A stretch of DNA of 64,000 nucleotides from Prevotella sp. (GCA_022511075.1 JAFLSE010000005.1:35403-99402); one strand, 5' to 3'; numbered from the stretch's first letter, positions 45,968 through 55,877 are shown. Numbers and translations are program-made. The notes: generated by a model not told the origin, from the sequence alone.

Positions 45968-46222
45968 ATGAAAAAAGGTATTCATCCCGAAAACTATCGC
46001 CCCGTCGTATTCAAGGATATGTCCAACGGCGATATGTTCCTCTCATGTTCTACAGCAAGAACAAATGATACTGTGGAATTTGAAGGCGAAACTTACCCAG
46101 TGGTAAAGATTGAAATCTCGAACACCTCTCACCCGTTCTATACTGGTAAGAGCAAACTGGTTGACACAGCCGGTCGCGTAGACAAGTTCATGAGCCGCTA
46201 CGGTAAGGCTGCAAAGAAATAA
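45968..46222 (+). CDS. rpmE2: Ribosomal protein L31 type B
   Basis: 84 residues. The sequence [20 protein letters not shown] is typical, and the [20 protein letters not shown] end is diagnostic. It lacks the four zinc cysteines of the C+ form, so it is the zinc-independent type. Single gene with its own promoter and terminator. Confidence 0.95.
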   Translation: MKKGIHPENYRPVVFKDMSNGDMFLSCSTARTNDTVEFEGETYPVVKIEISNTSHPFYTGKSKLVDTAGRVDKFMSRYGKAAKK

Positions 46223-46280
46223 AGGGAAAATCTCGTAAAGATATTTATTCCGTTGTTTTTTTGCGTCTGCAAGAAACGGA

Positions 46281-46330
46281 AAAGAGTGTGCCGAAGGTAG
46301 TTGCATATACCTTGTGGCACTCTCTTTTTT
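46281..46330 (+). terminator. Terminator of rpmE2
   Basis: AAGAGTGTGCC pairs with GGCACTCTCTT with a small bulge, inner stem AAGGTA/TACCTT, then TTTTTT. Confidence 0.8.
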
Positions 46331-46416
46331 GTTGTCTGTCCTTGCACTTTTATGCTGTCTGCTTTGAACGAAAAAAAAAAAAGATTAAAACATTTGTGAG
46401 GAAAGAAAAAAATATG

Positions 46417-46424
46417 TATTTTTG
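46417..46424 (+). promoter_or_regulatory. Promoter -7 box for glutathione peroxidase
   Basis: TATTTTTG, 48 bases upstream of the ATG. Confidence 0.5.
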
Positions 46425-46472
46425 CGCCATAAAATAACGCTATATTTTAATAACTAAACATAATAAAAGACT

Positions 46473-47030
46473 ATGAAAACTGTTTTTGATTTTACGGTAA
46501 AAGACCGCAAGGGTAACAATGTGGATTTGCGCTCGTATGCTGGCGAGGTGCTTCTTATTGTGAACACAGCCACACAATGCGGATTCACGCCACAATATGA
46601 GGAATTGGAGAAAATCTACGAGGAATATCACGCAAAGGGTTTTGAGGTGCTCGACTTTCCCTGCAACCAATTCGGACAGCAGGCTCCCGGCACCGACGAG
46701 GCTGTGCATCAGTTCTGCAAGCTGAACTATGGCACGGAGTTTCCTCGTTTCAAGAAGGTGAAGGTGAACGGTGCAGAGGCTGAGCCTTTGTTCAAGTACT
46801 TGCAGGAGCAGCGCGGATTTGAGGGTTTCCAGATGGAGCATCCTATCGCTCCCGTGCTTGTGGAGATTCTGTCGAAGGAAGACCCCGACTATGCAAAGAA
46901 GCCCGATATAAAATGGAACTTCACGAAATTCCTCGTTGACAAGAGAGGTCTTGTGGTTGCGCGTTTCGAGCCTACGGAGAGCATGGATAACATCAGGGCG
47001 AAGATTGAGGAGACGCTTTTAAAATCATAA
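46473..47030 (+). CDS. Glutathione/thioredoxin peroxidase
   Basis: 185 residues, glutathione peroxidase fold. Active-site Cys is in NTATQCGFTPQYEELE (Cys, not selenocysteine). Gln and Trp of the tetrad are in FPCNQFGQQAPG and IKWNFTKFLVDK. With a Cys also in FPCNQF the enzyme is probably thioredoxin-dependent like most bacterial members. thioredoxin reductase follows 61 bases later, which fits that donor. It would reduce hydrogen peroxide and lipid peroxides in the cytoplasm. Confidence 0.92.
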   Translation: MKTVFDFTVKDRKGNNVDLRSYAGEVLLIVNTATQCGFTPQYEELEKIYEEYHAKGFEVLDFPCNQFGQQAPGTDEAVHQFCKLNYGTEFPRFKKVKVNGAEAEPLFKYLQEQRGFEGFQMEHPIAPVLVEILSKEDPDYAKKPDIKWNFTKFLVDKRGLVVARFEPTESMDNIRAKIEETLLKS

Positions 47031-47091
47031 TCAATAATGCATAATTGACTTCGTCGAACTTCGTTTCATAATTAAATTAATAAAGTGAAGT

Positions 47092-48024
47092 ATGGAACAC
47101 GTAAGATGTTTGATTATAGGCAGCGGTCCTGCGGGATATACTGCTGCCATATATGCGTCGAGGGCTAACCTTGCCCCTGTGGAGTACTGCGGATTGCAGA
47201 CGGGCGGTCAGTTGACGCAGACCACCGATGTAGAGAATTTCCCCGGCTATCCCGAAGGAGTTGACGGCAACCAGATGATGACTGACCTGCGCAGGCAGGC
47301 GGAGCGTTTCGGTGCTGATATCCGCAACGGAATAGTTACGAAAGTCGACTTTTCGGCACGGCCTTATAAGGTTGCCATTGACAATGGCGATGAGATAGAG
47401 GCAGATACGGTGATTATTGCCACTGGCGCATCGGCAAAGTATCTCGGATTGAGCGACGAGGAAAAATACAAGGGCATCGGTGTTTCTGCCTGTGCTACCT
47501 GCGACGGTTTCTTCTATCGCAAGAAGGTTGTTGCCGTTGTTGGCGGCGGCGACACGGCGTGCGAGGAGGCTGTATATCTTTCGGGGCTTGCAAAGAAAGT
47601 GTATATGATTGTGCGCAAGCCATATCTCAGGGCGAGCAACGTGATGCAGAAGCGCGTGTTTGAGGCGGAGAACATTGAGGTGCTTTTCGAGCATAACACC
47701 GTGGGACTTTACGGCGAAGGCGGCGTTGAGGGCGCACACCTCGTAAAGCGCAAAGGACAGCCCGATGAGGAAATGGTTGACATTGCCATCGACGGTTTCT
47801 TCCTTGCCATAGGACACCACCCCAACACGGAGGTGTTTGCCGATTTCCTGGAGCGTGACGCAGAGGGATACATAAAGGTGGATGGTGCTACCCCCTGCAC
47901 CAACGTGCCTGGTGTGTTTGCCGCCGGCGACTGCGCCGACCCTCGCTACCGTCAGGCTATTGTGGCTGCGGCAAGCGGTTGCAAGGCAGCAATGGAGGCA
48001 GAGCGTTTTTTGAACAACGGATAA
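47092..48024 (+). CDS. trxB: Thioredoxin reductase
   Basis: 310 residues. FAD motif IIGSGPAGYTAAIYASRA, active disulfide CATCDG (SACATCDGFFYRKK), NADPH motif VVGGGDTACEEA and the C-terminal FAD segment GVFAAGDCADPRYRQ. It keeps thioredoxin reduced. It follows the peroxidase on the same strand and converges with the symporter with a gap of only 12 bases. Confidence 0.97.
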   Translation: MEHVRCLIIGSGPAGYTAAIYASRANLAPVEYCGLQTGGQLTQTTDVENFPGYPEGVDGNQMMTDLRRQAERFGADIRNGIVTKVDFSARPYKVAIDNGDEIEADTVIIATGASAKYLGLSDEEKYKGIGVSACATCDGFFYRKKVVAVVGGGDTACEEAVYLSGLAKKVYMIVRKPYLRASNVMQKRVFEAENIEVLFEHNTVGLYGEGGVEGAHLVKRKGQPDEEMVDIAIDGFFLAIGHHPNTEVFADFLERDAEGYIKVDGATPCTNVPGVFAAGDCADPRYRQAIVAAASGCKAAMEAERFLNNG

Positions 48025-48036
48025 TAAGAAGTTTCG

Positions 48037-49512
48037 CTATGCCTTCCTGTCGAAGAGCATGAGGCCGAAGAACGTAAGCATGCCATTGAGCATCAGCAGT
48101 TCGTAGCCGAATTTATATCCCCACAGCGAACTTGACAGTGTGTCTATGGCATAGCATAGAATTGGACTTATAACAGCAACGTATGGTGCAGCCTTGTCGC
48201 AAACGACGACGGGGCTGCATTGTTTTTTATTGTCGCTTTTCTTGTTGCGGATTTCGGTGAATATTGCGTATGAGAACAGTCCGAGCAGCGGTCCGTAGGT
48301 GTATGAGCAGAGAATGTATACGGCATCTATCACGCTTGTACTGTTGAATGTCTTGAACAGCAATATGAACACAACAAACAACACCGCCATTGCAAGATGT
48401 GCCCTTCGGCGCAGTCGCTCGTCATGAGGGCGGCGCATAATGTCAACGCAGAAACTTGTCGTCAGCGAGGTCATTGCGCTGTCGGCACTGCTGAATGCCG
48501 CCGCCACTATGCCTATGGTGAACAATATCACAACGCCATTGCCCAATACTCCCGTTGCGGCAAACATCGGGAGAATGTCGTCGGCAGAGGTTGGGAGCAC
48601 CGCACCTTGCTTGTCGGCAAGCATCAGCAGCAGTATTCCGAGTGCCATAAGCAGCAGGTTTGCCGGTACGAACGCCATTCCGTATGTACACATATCCTTC
48701 CTTGCATCGTGCAATGAGCGGCAGGTAAGGTTTTTCTGCATCATATCCTGGTCGAGTCCCGTCATCACTATCACTATGAATATGCCGCTGATGAATTGCT
48801 TCCAGAAGTTCTGGCGGCTTATCCAGTCGTCCATCACGAATATCCTGCTGTGCTTGTCGGCAGCAATGGCACTTATCGCCTCGCCTGCCGACATATCAAG
48901 CGCACCAATAACATTTATGATTATTGCCACGAGCGCAGCGAAAAGACAAAAGGTCTGCAAGCTGTCGGTCCACACGAGTGTCTTTATTCCGCCGCGGCGA
49001 GTGTAGAGCCATATCAATGCAACCATAGTAATTGCGGTGAATGCAAACGACATTGGATTGTCCGTTCCGAGAACAGGCTGCACCACAAAGCGGTGGAGTA
49101 TCATACACACAACGTAGAAACGTAGCGCCGCCCCCGTGATTTTCGAGAGCAGAAAGAACGATGCTCCCGTGATGTATGAGCGTCGCCCGAGCCACTTGCC
49201 CAAATAGCTGTATATGCTCGGACTGTCGAGCCTGTAGTATATAGGCAGCAGTACGAATGCCACCACAAAATATCCAACGATGAAACCAAGGCAGGTTTGC
49301 AGGTATGTCATATCGCTGTGTACCACCATTCCCGGCACGCTCACGAATGATATTCCCGATATGCTTGCGCCAATCATTCCGAACGCCACGACATACCACG
49401 GCGAGCGGTGGTCGCCGCTATAAAAACTGCTGTTTGTGGCATGGCGCGATGTTATCCTGCCAATGACGAATATCGCCGCAAAATATAGTATCGCTGTAAG
49501 TATAATCATCAT
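48037..49512 (-). CDS. Sodium/solute symporter (SSS family)
   Basis: 491 residues with about 13 membrane helices. The SSS pattern is visible near the N-terminus (GMIGASISGISFVSVPG) and in the core (GGIKTLVWTDSLQTFCLF, a typical helix-6 region; AAAFSSADSAMTSLTTSF, sodium site). Substrate cannot be assigned; it resembles sialic-acid/proline-type members. It lies upstream of nothing obvious in metabolism; the epimerase gene ends 34 bases upstream on the same strand. Confidence 0.88.
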   Translation of the reverse strand: MMIILTAILYFAAIFVIGRITSRHATNSSFYSGDHRSPWYVVAFGMIGASISGISFVSVPGMVVHSDMTYLQTCLGFIVGYFVVAFVLLPIYYRLDSPSIYSYLGKWLGRRSYITGASFFLLSKITGAALRFYVVCMILHRFVVQPVLGTDNPMSFAFTAITMVALIWLYTRRGGIKTLVWTDSLQTFCLFAALVAIIINVIGALDMSAGEAISAIAADKHSRIFVMDDWISRQNFWKQFISGIFIVIVMTGLDQDMMQKNLTCRSLHDARKDMCTYGMAFVPANLLLMALGILLLMLADKQGAVLPTSADDILPMFAATGVLGNGVVILFTIGIVAAAFSSADSAMTSLTTSFCVDIMRRPHDERLRRRAHLAMAVLFVVFILLFKTFNSTSVIDAVYILCSYTYGPLLGLFSYAIFTEIRNKKSDNKKQCSPVVVCDKAAPYVAVISPILCYAIDTLSSSLWGYKFGYELLMLNGMLTFFGLMLFDRKA

Positions 49513-49546
49513 AACGACTGCAAAGTCTAAAAAACATGCGGTTTAT

Positions 49547-50539
49547 TTATAACCACCCGTTTTCCTTATACCATTTCATTGTTATGGCAACGCCCTTTTC
49601 CAAGTCGTACTGCGGCTTGTAGCCAAGTTCGGTGATTGCCGGGGTGATGTCGCAGCGCCAGTTGCGTTGCTTCATTATATGATATTTGTCGTTGTTAAGT
49701 GCCGATACCTTGCCTGTGAGCCTGCCTATGTAGTCGCCAAAGAAGGTGATGACACGCAAAAGCCAGATGGGGGCTTTTATCCTTATGAGCCACGGATTGC
49801 CAAGCTCGTGACGTATGAGGTCGCTGAAGGCACGCGATGAATATACATTGCCGTCGCTGAGAAAATATTTCCTGCCGGGCTTGCCATTGTGCAAAGCAAG
49901 GAATACCGCCTGAACAACGTCGAGCACAAACACGAAGGTGAGATCTTGCGGAGTGTAGCCCACGGCAAAGTCGGTGTGTCCCTTTATGCTCTTTGCCATA
50001 AGAAAATAGTCGCGCTCACGAGGACCATAGACACCCGTAGGGCGGAGTATTACGCAGGGGAAACGTTTGAGACCCAACAAGAAACGTTCGGCATAAAGTT
50101 TGCTCTGTCCGTATGCCGTGTTGGGCTGAGGCTTGTCCGTTTCCAATATTTCCGTATATGGACGCTGCTCGCGCACAGGACCGTAGACGCTGAGACTACT
50201 GATGTCCACGAATTTTTGTATCGGCATCTTCAAAGTGCGCAGGGCATTCACGAAATTCTTCGTACCGCCTGTGTTTATGCGGAAGAAGTCGTCCTTGTGT
50301 ACACACTTTGTAACGCCTGCGGCATGCACCACATAGTCGAATGAATATCCCGTCAATTGTTCTACGAGCTTTTTATAAGACGAGAAGTCGAGTTCTATGA
50401 AATTTATGCGCTCGTCTTGCAGGTATTGGCGACTGCTTGTAGAACGTACTGCCGCCCACACGTTCATTCCCTGGCGCAGGGCCTCTTCCACAATGAAGCT
50501 GCCGATGAAACCCGTTGCACCCGTTATAAGTATATTCAT
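49547..50539 (-). CDS. NAD-dependent epimerase/dehydratase
   Basis: 330 residues, extended short-chain dehydrogenase fold: GATGFIGSF (NAD loop), VVHAAGVT, and the catalytic YGQSK (YxxxK) preceded by DISSLSVYG. The C-terminal third has substrate-binding character (LRPTGVYGPRERDYF). It probably acts on a nucleotide sugar or a related hydroxy compound. No neighbouring glycan genes clarify the substrate. Confidence 0.85.
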   Translation of the reverse strand: MNILITGATGFIGSFIVEEALRQGMNVWAAVRSTSSRQYLQDERINFIELDFSSYKKLVEQLTGYSFDYVVHAAGVTKCVHKDDFFRINTGGTKNFVNALRTLKMPIQKFVDISSLSVYGPVREQRPYTEILETDKPQPNTAYGQSKLYAERFLLGLKRFPCVILRPTGVYGPRERDYFLMAKSIKGHTDFAVGYTPQDLTFVFVLDVVQAVFLALHNGKPGRKYFLSDGNVYSSRAFSDLIRHELGNPWLIRIKAPIWLLRVITFFGDYIGRLTGKVSALNNDKYHIMKQRNWRCDITPAITELGYKPQYDLEKGVAITMKWYKENGWL

Positions 50540-50560
50540 AACATTACATCTTCTACATTG

Positions 50561-51055
50561 TCAAAAATCACGTTCCCACAGCACTACCTCACCTGCTGCC
50601 AACGAACGTTTCACGTCTATAAGTCTTTGATTGGTGCTGCCTCGGAAAAGCAGATCGGGGTCTTTTTGTTCCTCAATATAAGGACCGTCAACAAGCACGT
50701 CTATATTTTGCAACAGCTTTTCGGTGTACTTGCCGTTCAAAAGCTGCTCGTAGAGAAATCCAGTATAGCACCAAATATCTTTAGCCGTCTCTTTCTTTAT
50801 CGTCTCTGCCAAAAGCGCAAAGCCTTCAGCCTGATATATCGGGTCGCCGCCTGTGAAGGTGACGTTGGCAAAGGGGTCGGCTTTTATTTTCTCCATTATC
50901 TCTGCTATGCTCATTTCGCGCCCTGCCTCGATATCCCACGACTGGGGATTATGGCATCCGGCACACTTGTGATAACAACCCGAACAGTAGATGGCGGTGC
51001 GGAAGCCCGGTCCATCTACTGTCGTATCTTCAAGTATCTTTATTATTCTGAGCAT
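50561..51055 (-). CDS. nrdG: Anaerobic ribonucleotide reductase activating protein
   Basis: 164 residues, radical SAM. The cluster motif CSGCYHKCAGCHN gives CxxxCxxC. It makes the glycyl radical on NrdD. Start ATG overlaps the nrdD stop by one base (TGATG), so the two are strictly coupled. Confidence 0.97.
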   Translation of the reverse strand: MLRIIKILEDTTVDGPGFRTAIYCSGCYHKCAGCHNPQSWDIEAGREMSIAEIMEKIKADPFANVTFTGGDPIYQAEGFALLAETIKKETAKDIWCYTGFLYEQLLNGKYTEKLLQNIDVLVDGPYIEEQKDPDLLFRGSTNQRLIDVKRSLAAGEVVLWERDF

Positions 51056-53274
51056 CAGTCAGCCATATCGGTATGTGTCACGCGGTCGTTAAGCTCCGAC
51101 AGCTTACCGTGGTTCCAACGGTCTGTTGTTCCAACGAGATAGCCCGTGATGCGCTGCAGACGGTCAATGTTCTTGCCGTGGCAGCGTGGACATTCCTCAA
51201 GATGCTCGTCGGCATTCTCATATCCGCAGTCTATGCAGCGGTTGCGGTTGTGGTTCACCGAGCCGTAGCCAATGTTCAGCTGGTCCATCATGTCAACAAC
51301 CTGCATTATCACCTCTGGATTGTGCGTTGCGTCGCCGTCCATCTCCACATAGAATATGTGTCCTCCGCGTGTCAGGTCGTGATAGGGTGCCTCAATCTCT
51401 GCCTTGTGGCGTGCCGCGCACTTATAGTAAACAGGCACGTGGTTGGAGTTGGTGTAATAGTCGCGGTCGGTTATTCCCGGAATCTTGCCAAACTCTTTTT
51501 GGTCCTTTCTCGTGAACTTGCCTGCAAGTCCCTCTGCCGGTGTGGCGAGTACTGAGTAGTTGTGTTGGTATTGTTCGCAGAACTGTGTAACGCGGTCGCG
51601 CATATATGTTACAATCTGCAAACCGAGCTTCTGGCTCTCCTCGCTCTCACCGTGGTGCTTACCCGTGAGTGCCACGAGACATTCAGCAAGTCCGATGAAG
51701 CCTATACCTAATGTTCCCTGATTGATTACAGGCTCTATGGAGTCGTTGTCCTTCAGTTTTTCGCAGCCAATCCACAGCGAACGCATAAGCAATGGGAACT
51801 GCTTTGCCACGGCTGTCTTCTGGAACTCGAAACGCTCGTGCAACTGGCGTGCGGTGAGTGCGAGCATCTTGTCGAGTTTGCTGAAGAACATGGCTATGCG
51901 CTCGTCGTAGTCTTTCACGTTCATGCACTCTATTGCGAGCTTCACGATGTTGATTGTTGAGAACGATATGTTTCCGCGTCCGATGGATGTCTTCATACCG
52001 TAACGGTTTTCGAACACACGCGTACGGCAGCCCATGGTAGCACACTCGTAGAGGTAGCGTTTCGGATCGTCGATACGCCAGTCATCGTGATGATTGAAGG
52101 TGGCATCAAGGTTTATGAAGTTGGGGAAGAAACGTCTTGCCGTAACCTTGCAAGCCAGCTTATAGAGGTCGTAGTTGCGGTCTTCGGGCAGATAGCTGAC
52201 ACCGCGCTTCTTTTTCCAAATCTGTATAGGGAATATCGCCGTCTCGCCGTCGCCCACACCGTTGTATGTAGATAGCAACAACTCGCGAATGATGCAACGA
52301 CCCTCGGCAGAAGTGTCTGTACCGTAATTTATCGACGAGAACACAACTTGGTTTCCACCACGGCTGTGTATAGTGTTCATGTTATGTATGAACGCCTCCA
52401 TAGATTGATGTACGCGCGATACAGTCATATTTATGGCATGCTGCTTTATGCGGTTGTCGCCACTCATCAGTATGGTGTCTTCCTTTATGTAGTCGTCAAT
52501 CTCTGCATCGTACAGGTGCTTGTAGTCGTTGCCCGTGAGAGCCTCCAACTTTTTCACCTCTTCTATATATGATGAACGGACAAATGGTGCGAGGTAGAAG
52601 TCGAAAGCAGGAATGGCCTGTCCGCCGTGCATCTCGTTCTGCGCCGTCTCCATTGAGATACAGCCGAGAATGCTTGCAGTCTCGATGCGTTTTGCAGGGC
52701 GCGACGAGCCGTGACCGGCATAGAAACCATTTTTCAGAATGTTGTCGAGAGGGTGCTGCACACAGGTGAGCGACTTCGTAGGATAGTAATCCTTGTCGTG
52801 TATGTGAATATAGTTTTTGTCGACAGCCTCGCGCACCTCTGTAGACAGCAGGTAGTCGTCAACGAACGGCTTTGTGGTCTCACTGGCAAACTTCATCATC
52901 ATACCGGCAGGAGTGTCGGCGTTCATGTTGGCATTCTCGCGCGTAACCTCGTTCTTCTTTATGTTGATAATCTCAAGGAAAATGTCGCGGGTCTTAGCCT
53001 TGCGTGCTATTGAGCGCTGCTTGCGGTATGCGATATACTTGCGTGCCACGTCCTTGCGCGCACTCTTCATCAGTTCCAGTTCTATGAGGTCTTGAATGTC
53101 TTCCACCGTCATCTGGCTCTTGCCTTTCATGATGATGTGGTCGGTGATGCGGTGTATCAGGCTTTGGTCTTCGCCTAACTCCGTTTGCAACATTGCCTTT
53201 CTTATCGCTGCAATGATTTTTTCTTCATTGAATCCTACGATGCGTCCGTCTCTTTTTACGACTGTCAGTACCAT
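51055..53274 (-). CDS. nrdD: Anaerobic ribonucleoside-triphosphate reductase
   Basis: 739 residues. Class III reductase making dNTPs without oxygen. An ATP-cone occupies the N-terminus (VVKRDGRIVGFNEEKIIAAI). The catalytic barrel follows, with PIQIWKKKRGVSYLPEDRNY. Near the end is a zinc ribbon (CIDCGYENADEHLEECPRC) and then RITGYLVGTTDRWNHGK with the probable radical Gly711. Expression under anaerobiosis is expected. The leader contains a 15-bp direct repeat whose second copy touches the ATG. Confidence 0.97.
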   Translation of the reverse strand: MVLTVVKRDGRIVGFNEEKIIAAIRKAMLQTELGEDQSLIHRITDHIIMKGKSQMTVEDIQDLIELELMKSARKDVARKYIAYRKQRSIARKAKTRDIFLEIINIKKNEVTRENANMNADTPAGMMMKFASETTKPFVDDYLLSTEVREAVDKNYIHIHDKDYYPTKSLTCVQHPLDNILKNGFYAGHGSSRPAKRIETASILGCISMETAQNEMHGGQAIPAFDFYLAPFVRSSYIEEVKKLEALTGNDYKHLYDAEIDDYIKEDTILMSGDNRIKQHAINMTVSRVHQSMEAFIHNMNTIHSRGGNQVVFSSINYGTDTSAEGRCIIRELLLSTYNGVGDGETAIFPIQIWKKKRGVSYLPEDRNYDLYKLACKVTARRFFPNFINLDATFNHHDDWRIDDPKRYLYECATMGCRTRVFENRYGMKTSIGRGNISFSTINIVKLAIECMNVKDYDERIAMFFSKLDKMLALTARQLHERFEFQKTAVAKQFPLLMRSLWIGCEKLKDNDSIEPVINQGTLGIGFIGLAECLVALTGKHHGESEESQKLGLQIVTYMRDRVTQFCEQYQHNYSVLATPAEGLAGKFTRKDQKEFGKIPGITDRDYYTNSNHVPVYYKCAARHKAEIEAPYHDLTRGGHIFYVEMDGDATHNPEVIMQVVDMMDQLNIGYGSVNHNRNRCIDCGYENADEHLEECPRCHGKNIDRLQRITGYLVGTTDRWNHGKLSELNDRVTHTDMAD

Positions 53275-53354
53275 AAAGTTGTCCGTTTTAAAATGTTATC
53301 TATTTAAGTTTTAGTTGTTTACGATTTTTGAAAACTCGAAAAGTTGTCCGTTTT
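53275..53354 (-). repeat. 15-bp direct repeat in nrdD leader
   Basis: AAAGTTGTCCGTTTT occurs at 53275-53289 and 53340-53354 (plus-strand reading), both inside the region between promoter and nrdD ATG. One copy abuts the start codon. Confidence 0.75.
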
Positions 53355-53382
53355 GGAAAACTTTTGTCCTGCATTCGGTTGG

Positions 53383-53390
53383 CAAAGTTA
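53383..53390 (-). promoter_or_regulatory. Promoter -7 box for nrdDG
   Basis: TAACTTTG on the minus strand, giving a leader of about 105 bases. Confidence 0.6.
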
Positions 53391-53690
53391 CACAAAAAGA
53401 TTAATTCCTGCAAATATTTTGCGATTAAAATTGTGTTAAATTTCTTTCTTTGTTATACCAAATATTGAACCTATTTTATAGTAGCCACGCATAAATATTT
53501 GGTTGTTAGTTTATTATTCATAAAGAAATATATTATCTCCGCAAAGTGTTAAATTTTTGCTCATAAAAAATAAGATGATATCTCATTCAGTATCTTTTAC
53601 CTTTGCGCATAATGCACTATGGAAAAATCTTGTTTATTATTTTGCTGTTAAATCAAAAAATAGTATCTTTGCGCTTAAAATATCATCTGC
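53391..53690. other. Non-coding divergent gap before ogt
   Basis: AT-rich. It contains two plus-strand promoter-like boxes, TACCTTTG near 53598 and TATCTTTG at 53664-53671. The second is 19 bases before the methyltransferase ATG. The first could drive a short RNA or be a second start for the same operon. No gene seen. Confidence 0.45.
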
Positions 53691-54194
53691 ATGCAATACA
53701 CAACCACATATAAGTCGCCCCTCGGGCAAATGACAATGGCAAGCGACGGTGAATGCCTCATCGGTCTGTGGTTTGATGGGCAGCTGCGCTTTGCCTCCAC
53801 GATTAACGCAGGCGAGGCGGAAGAAAACGACACATTGCCAATATTCTTGCAGACAAAGCAATGGCTTGACGAGTATTTTTCAGGCAAAGAACCTGCGTTC
53901 ATGCCGCCGATAAGGCTACAGGGTACAGACTTTCAGCAGATGGTGTGGCAACTGCTGCTAAAGATACCATACGGCACAACATCTACCTATCGCGACATAG
54001 CACGCAAGGTGGCAAAAGAGCGAGGTATAGCCACTATGTCGGCACAGGCGGTTGGCGGTGCTGTGGGGCGCAACCCGATAAGCATAATAGTGCCATGCCA
54101 CCGCATCATAGGCACGGACGGAACACTCACGGGATATGCAGGAGGCATTGAACGCAAGGAAAAACTACTGTCATTGGAAAGAATAAAAATATAG
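53691..54194 (+). CDS. ogt: Methylated-DNA-protein cysteine methyltransferase
   Basis: 167 residues. It removes O6-alkyl groups from guanine in a single-use reaction. Active motif is IIVPCHRIIG with acceptor Cys136; the helix-turn-helix YGTTSTYRDIARKVA and AVGGAVGRNPI are standard. There is no Ada regulatory domain. The next gene starts two bases after the stop. Confidence 0.95.
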   Translation: MQYTTTYKSPLGQMTMASDGECLIGLWFDGQLRFASTINAGEAEENDTLPIFLQTKQWLDEYFSGKEPAFMPPIRLQGTDFQQMVWQLLLKIPYGTTSTYRDIARKVAKERGIATMSAQAVGGAVGRNPISIIVPCHRIIGTDGTLTGYAGGIERKEKLLSLERIKI

Positions 54195-54196
54195 AT

Positions 54197-55237
54197 ATGC
54201 AAGACATAATACAATTACTGAAACGCCTTATAGCCACTCCCTCAATAAGTCGTGAGGAAACGGCAGCAGCCGACGTGTTCGAAGAGTTTGTAAAGGACTG
54301 CAAACTGCAATACACACGGCACGGCAACAACCTTATGCTGACAAACGGCGACATATCTCCCACCCGACCGACCGTGCTGCTCAATGCACACATAGACACG
54401 GTGCGCCCGTCGGCATCGTGGAGTCGCGACCCGTTTGTGCCAGCAGTCGAAGGCGACAGGCTCTATGGTTTGGGCAGCAACGACGACGGCGGCGGCTTGG
54501 TGGCTCTGCTTCAGGCATACCGCATTCTTGTTGCCGACAAAAACACGCCATACAACATCATATATCTTGCATCTTGCGAAGAGGAAGTATCAGGAGCAAA
54601 CGGCATAAGCAGCGTACTGCCCCTGCTGCCGAAAATAGATTTTGCCATTGTTGGCGAGCCCACGGGTATGCAGCCTGCAATAGCAGAAAAGGGCTTAATG
54701 GTGATAGACGGCACAGCTCACGGCAAGGCTGGACACGCAGCACGCAACGAGGGAGTGAACGCCATTTACGAAGCACTCGACGATTTCTGCTGGCTGCGCG
54801 ACTACAAGTTCAAGAAAGAAAGTCCGCTGCTCGGTGCTGTGAAAATGACGCTCACCATAGTAAACAGCGGTACGCAGCACAATGTCATTCCCGACGAATG
54901 CCGCTTTGTAATAGACGTGCGCAGCAACGAACTATACACCAACCAAGAGTTGTTTGACATCATTAGGCAACATCTTAAAAGCGAAGTGAAGGCACGTTCT
55001 TTCCGCCTCAACTCGTCAAGCATCTCCACCGACCACCCTTTGGTGCAACGTTGCCTGCAAATGGGAATGTCGCCATTCGGCAGCCCTACCCTGTCAGACC
55101 AGGCACTCATGCCCTTCCCGTCGCTAAAATTAGGACCCGGACAATCGGCGCGCTCGCACATGGCAGACGAATATATCTGCCTGTCGGAGATAAGCGATGC
55201 AATAGAAACATACGTAAAGTTGCTTAGTCATGCGTAA
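54197..55237 (+). CDS. M20-family metallohydrolase (ArgE/DapE type)
   Basis: 346 residues. Metal ligands are visible in LNAHIDTVRP, GSNDDGGGLVAL, SCEEEVSG and VGEPTG, with the last His in SARSHMADEY. In Bacteroidetes, close relatives deacylate acetyl- or succinyl-ornithine/citrulline in arginine synthesis, and that is the most likely role. It lies between ogt and an RNA methyltransferase in a compact operon. Confidence 0.88.
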   Translation: MQDIIQLLKRLIATPSISREETAAADVFEEFVKDCKLQYTRHGNNLMLTNGDISPTRPTVLLNAHIDTVRPSASWSRDPFVPAVEGDRLYGLGSNDDGGGLVALLQAYRILVADKNTPYNIIYLASCEEEVSGANGISSVLPLLPKIDFAIVGEPTGMQPAIAEKGLMVIDGTAHGKAGHAARNEGVNAIYEALDDFCWLRDYKFKKESPLLGAVKMTLTIVNSGTQHNVIPDECRFVIDVRSNELYTNQELFDIIRQHLKSEVKARSFRLNSSSISTDHPLVQRCLQMGMSPFGSPTLSDQALMPFPSLKLGPGQSARSHMADEYICLSEISDAIETYVKLLSHA

Positions 55238-55763
55238 ACTGAAAATAACAGAAATGGAGCGTCTTTCCGTAGACGAGTTCAAGCAGGCGGAGAAAACGCC
55301 GCTGATAGTGGTAATGGACGATGTGCGCTCGATGCACAACGTGGGCAGCGTATTCCGCACAGGCGATGCATTCCGCATAGAGGCGGTGTATCTTTGCGGC
55401 ATAACCTCAACGCCGCCGAGCAACGAGATACATAAGACTGCCCTCGGTGCTGAGGACAGCGTGGACTGGCTATATTTTCCCACCGCCGTGCAAGCCGTGG
55501 AGAAACTGAAAGCTGACGGCTACGAGGTCCTTGCCGTGGAACAGGCGGAAGGCAGCACAATGCTGCACGAGTTCGTACCGCAGAGTGGCAGGAAATATGC
55601 AGTGGTGATGGGCAACGAGGTGAAGGGAGTACACCAAGAGGTTATCGACATTTGCGACGGCTGCCTCGAAATACCGCAATACGGCACAAAGCATTCAATG
55701 AACGTGAGCGTTACGGCAGGCATCATCATATATAAGTTTGCAATAAGTTGCCAAACGACATAG
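55230..55763 (+). CDS. SpoU/TrmH-family RNA 2'-O-methyltransferase
   Basis: 177 residues, SPOUT knot fold: IVVMDDVRSMHNVGSVFRTG (motif 1 shape), YAVVMGNEVKGV (motif 2) and IPQYGTKHSMNVSVTAGIII (motif 3). It probably methylates a ribose in tRNA or rRNA. Start overlaps the previous gene by eight bases. Confidence 0.92.
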   Translation: MRKLKITEMERLSVDEFKQAEKTPLIVVMDDVRSMHNVGSVFRTGDAFRIEAVYLCGITSTPPSNEIHKTALGAEDSVDWLYFPTAVQAVEKLKADGYEVLAVEQAEGSTMLHEFVPQSGRKYAVVMGNEVKGVHQEVIDICDGCLEIPQYGTKHSMNVSVTAGIIIYKFAISCQTT

Positions 55764-55877
55764 AATATCATTGATGATAATTCAATATTAGTAACTAAAT
55801 ACAGATTATTATGTTAATAAGATTGAATTTAACATAACTTTTTAACTTAATTTGCTTGCATTATAAGAAAAACACAC

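Noticed and set aside
53590..53690. Small gene driven by the TACCTTTG box near 53598
   Set aside because: The only short frame following it is AT-rich, lacks recognisable features and runs into ogt; kept only as a possible second promoter.
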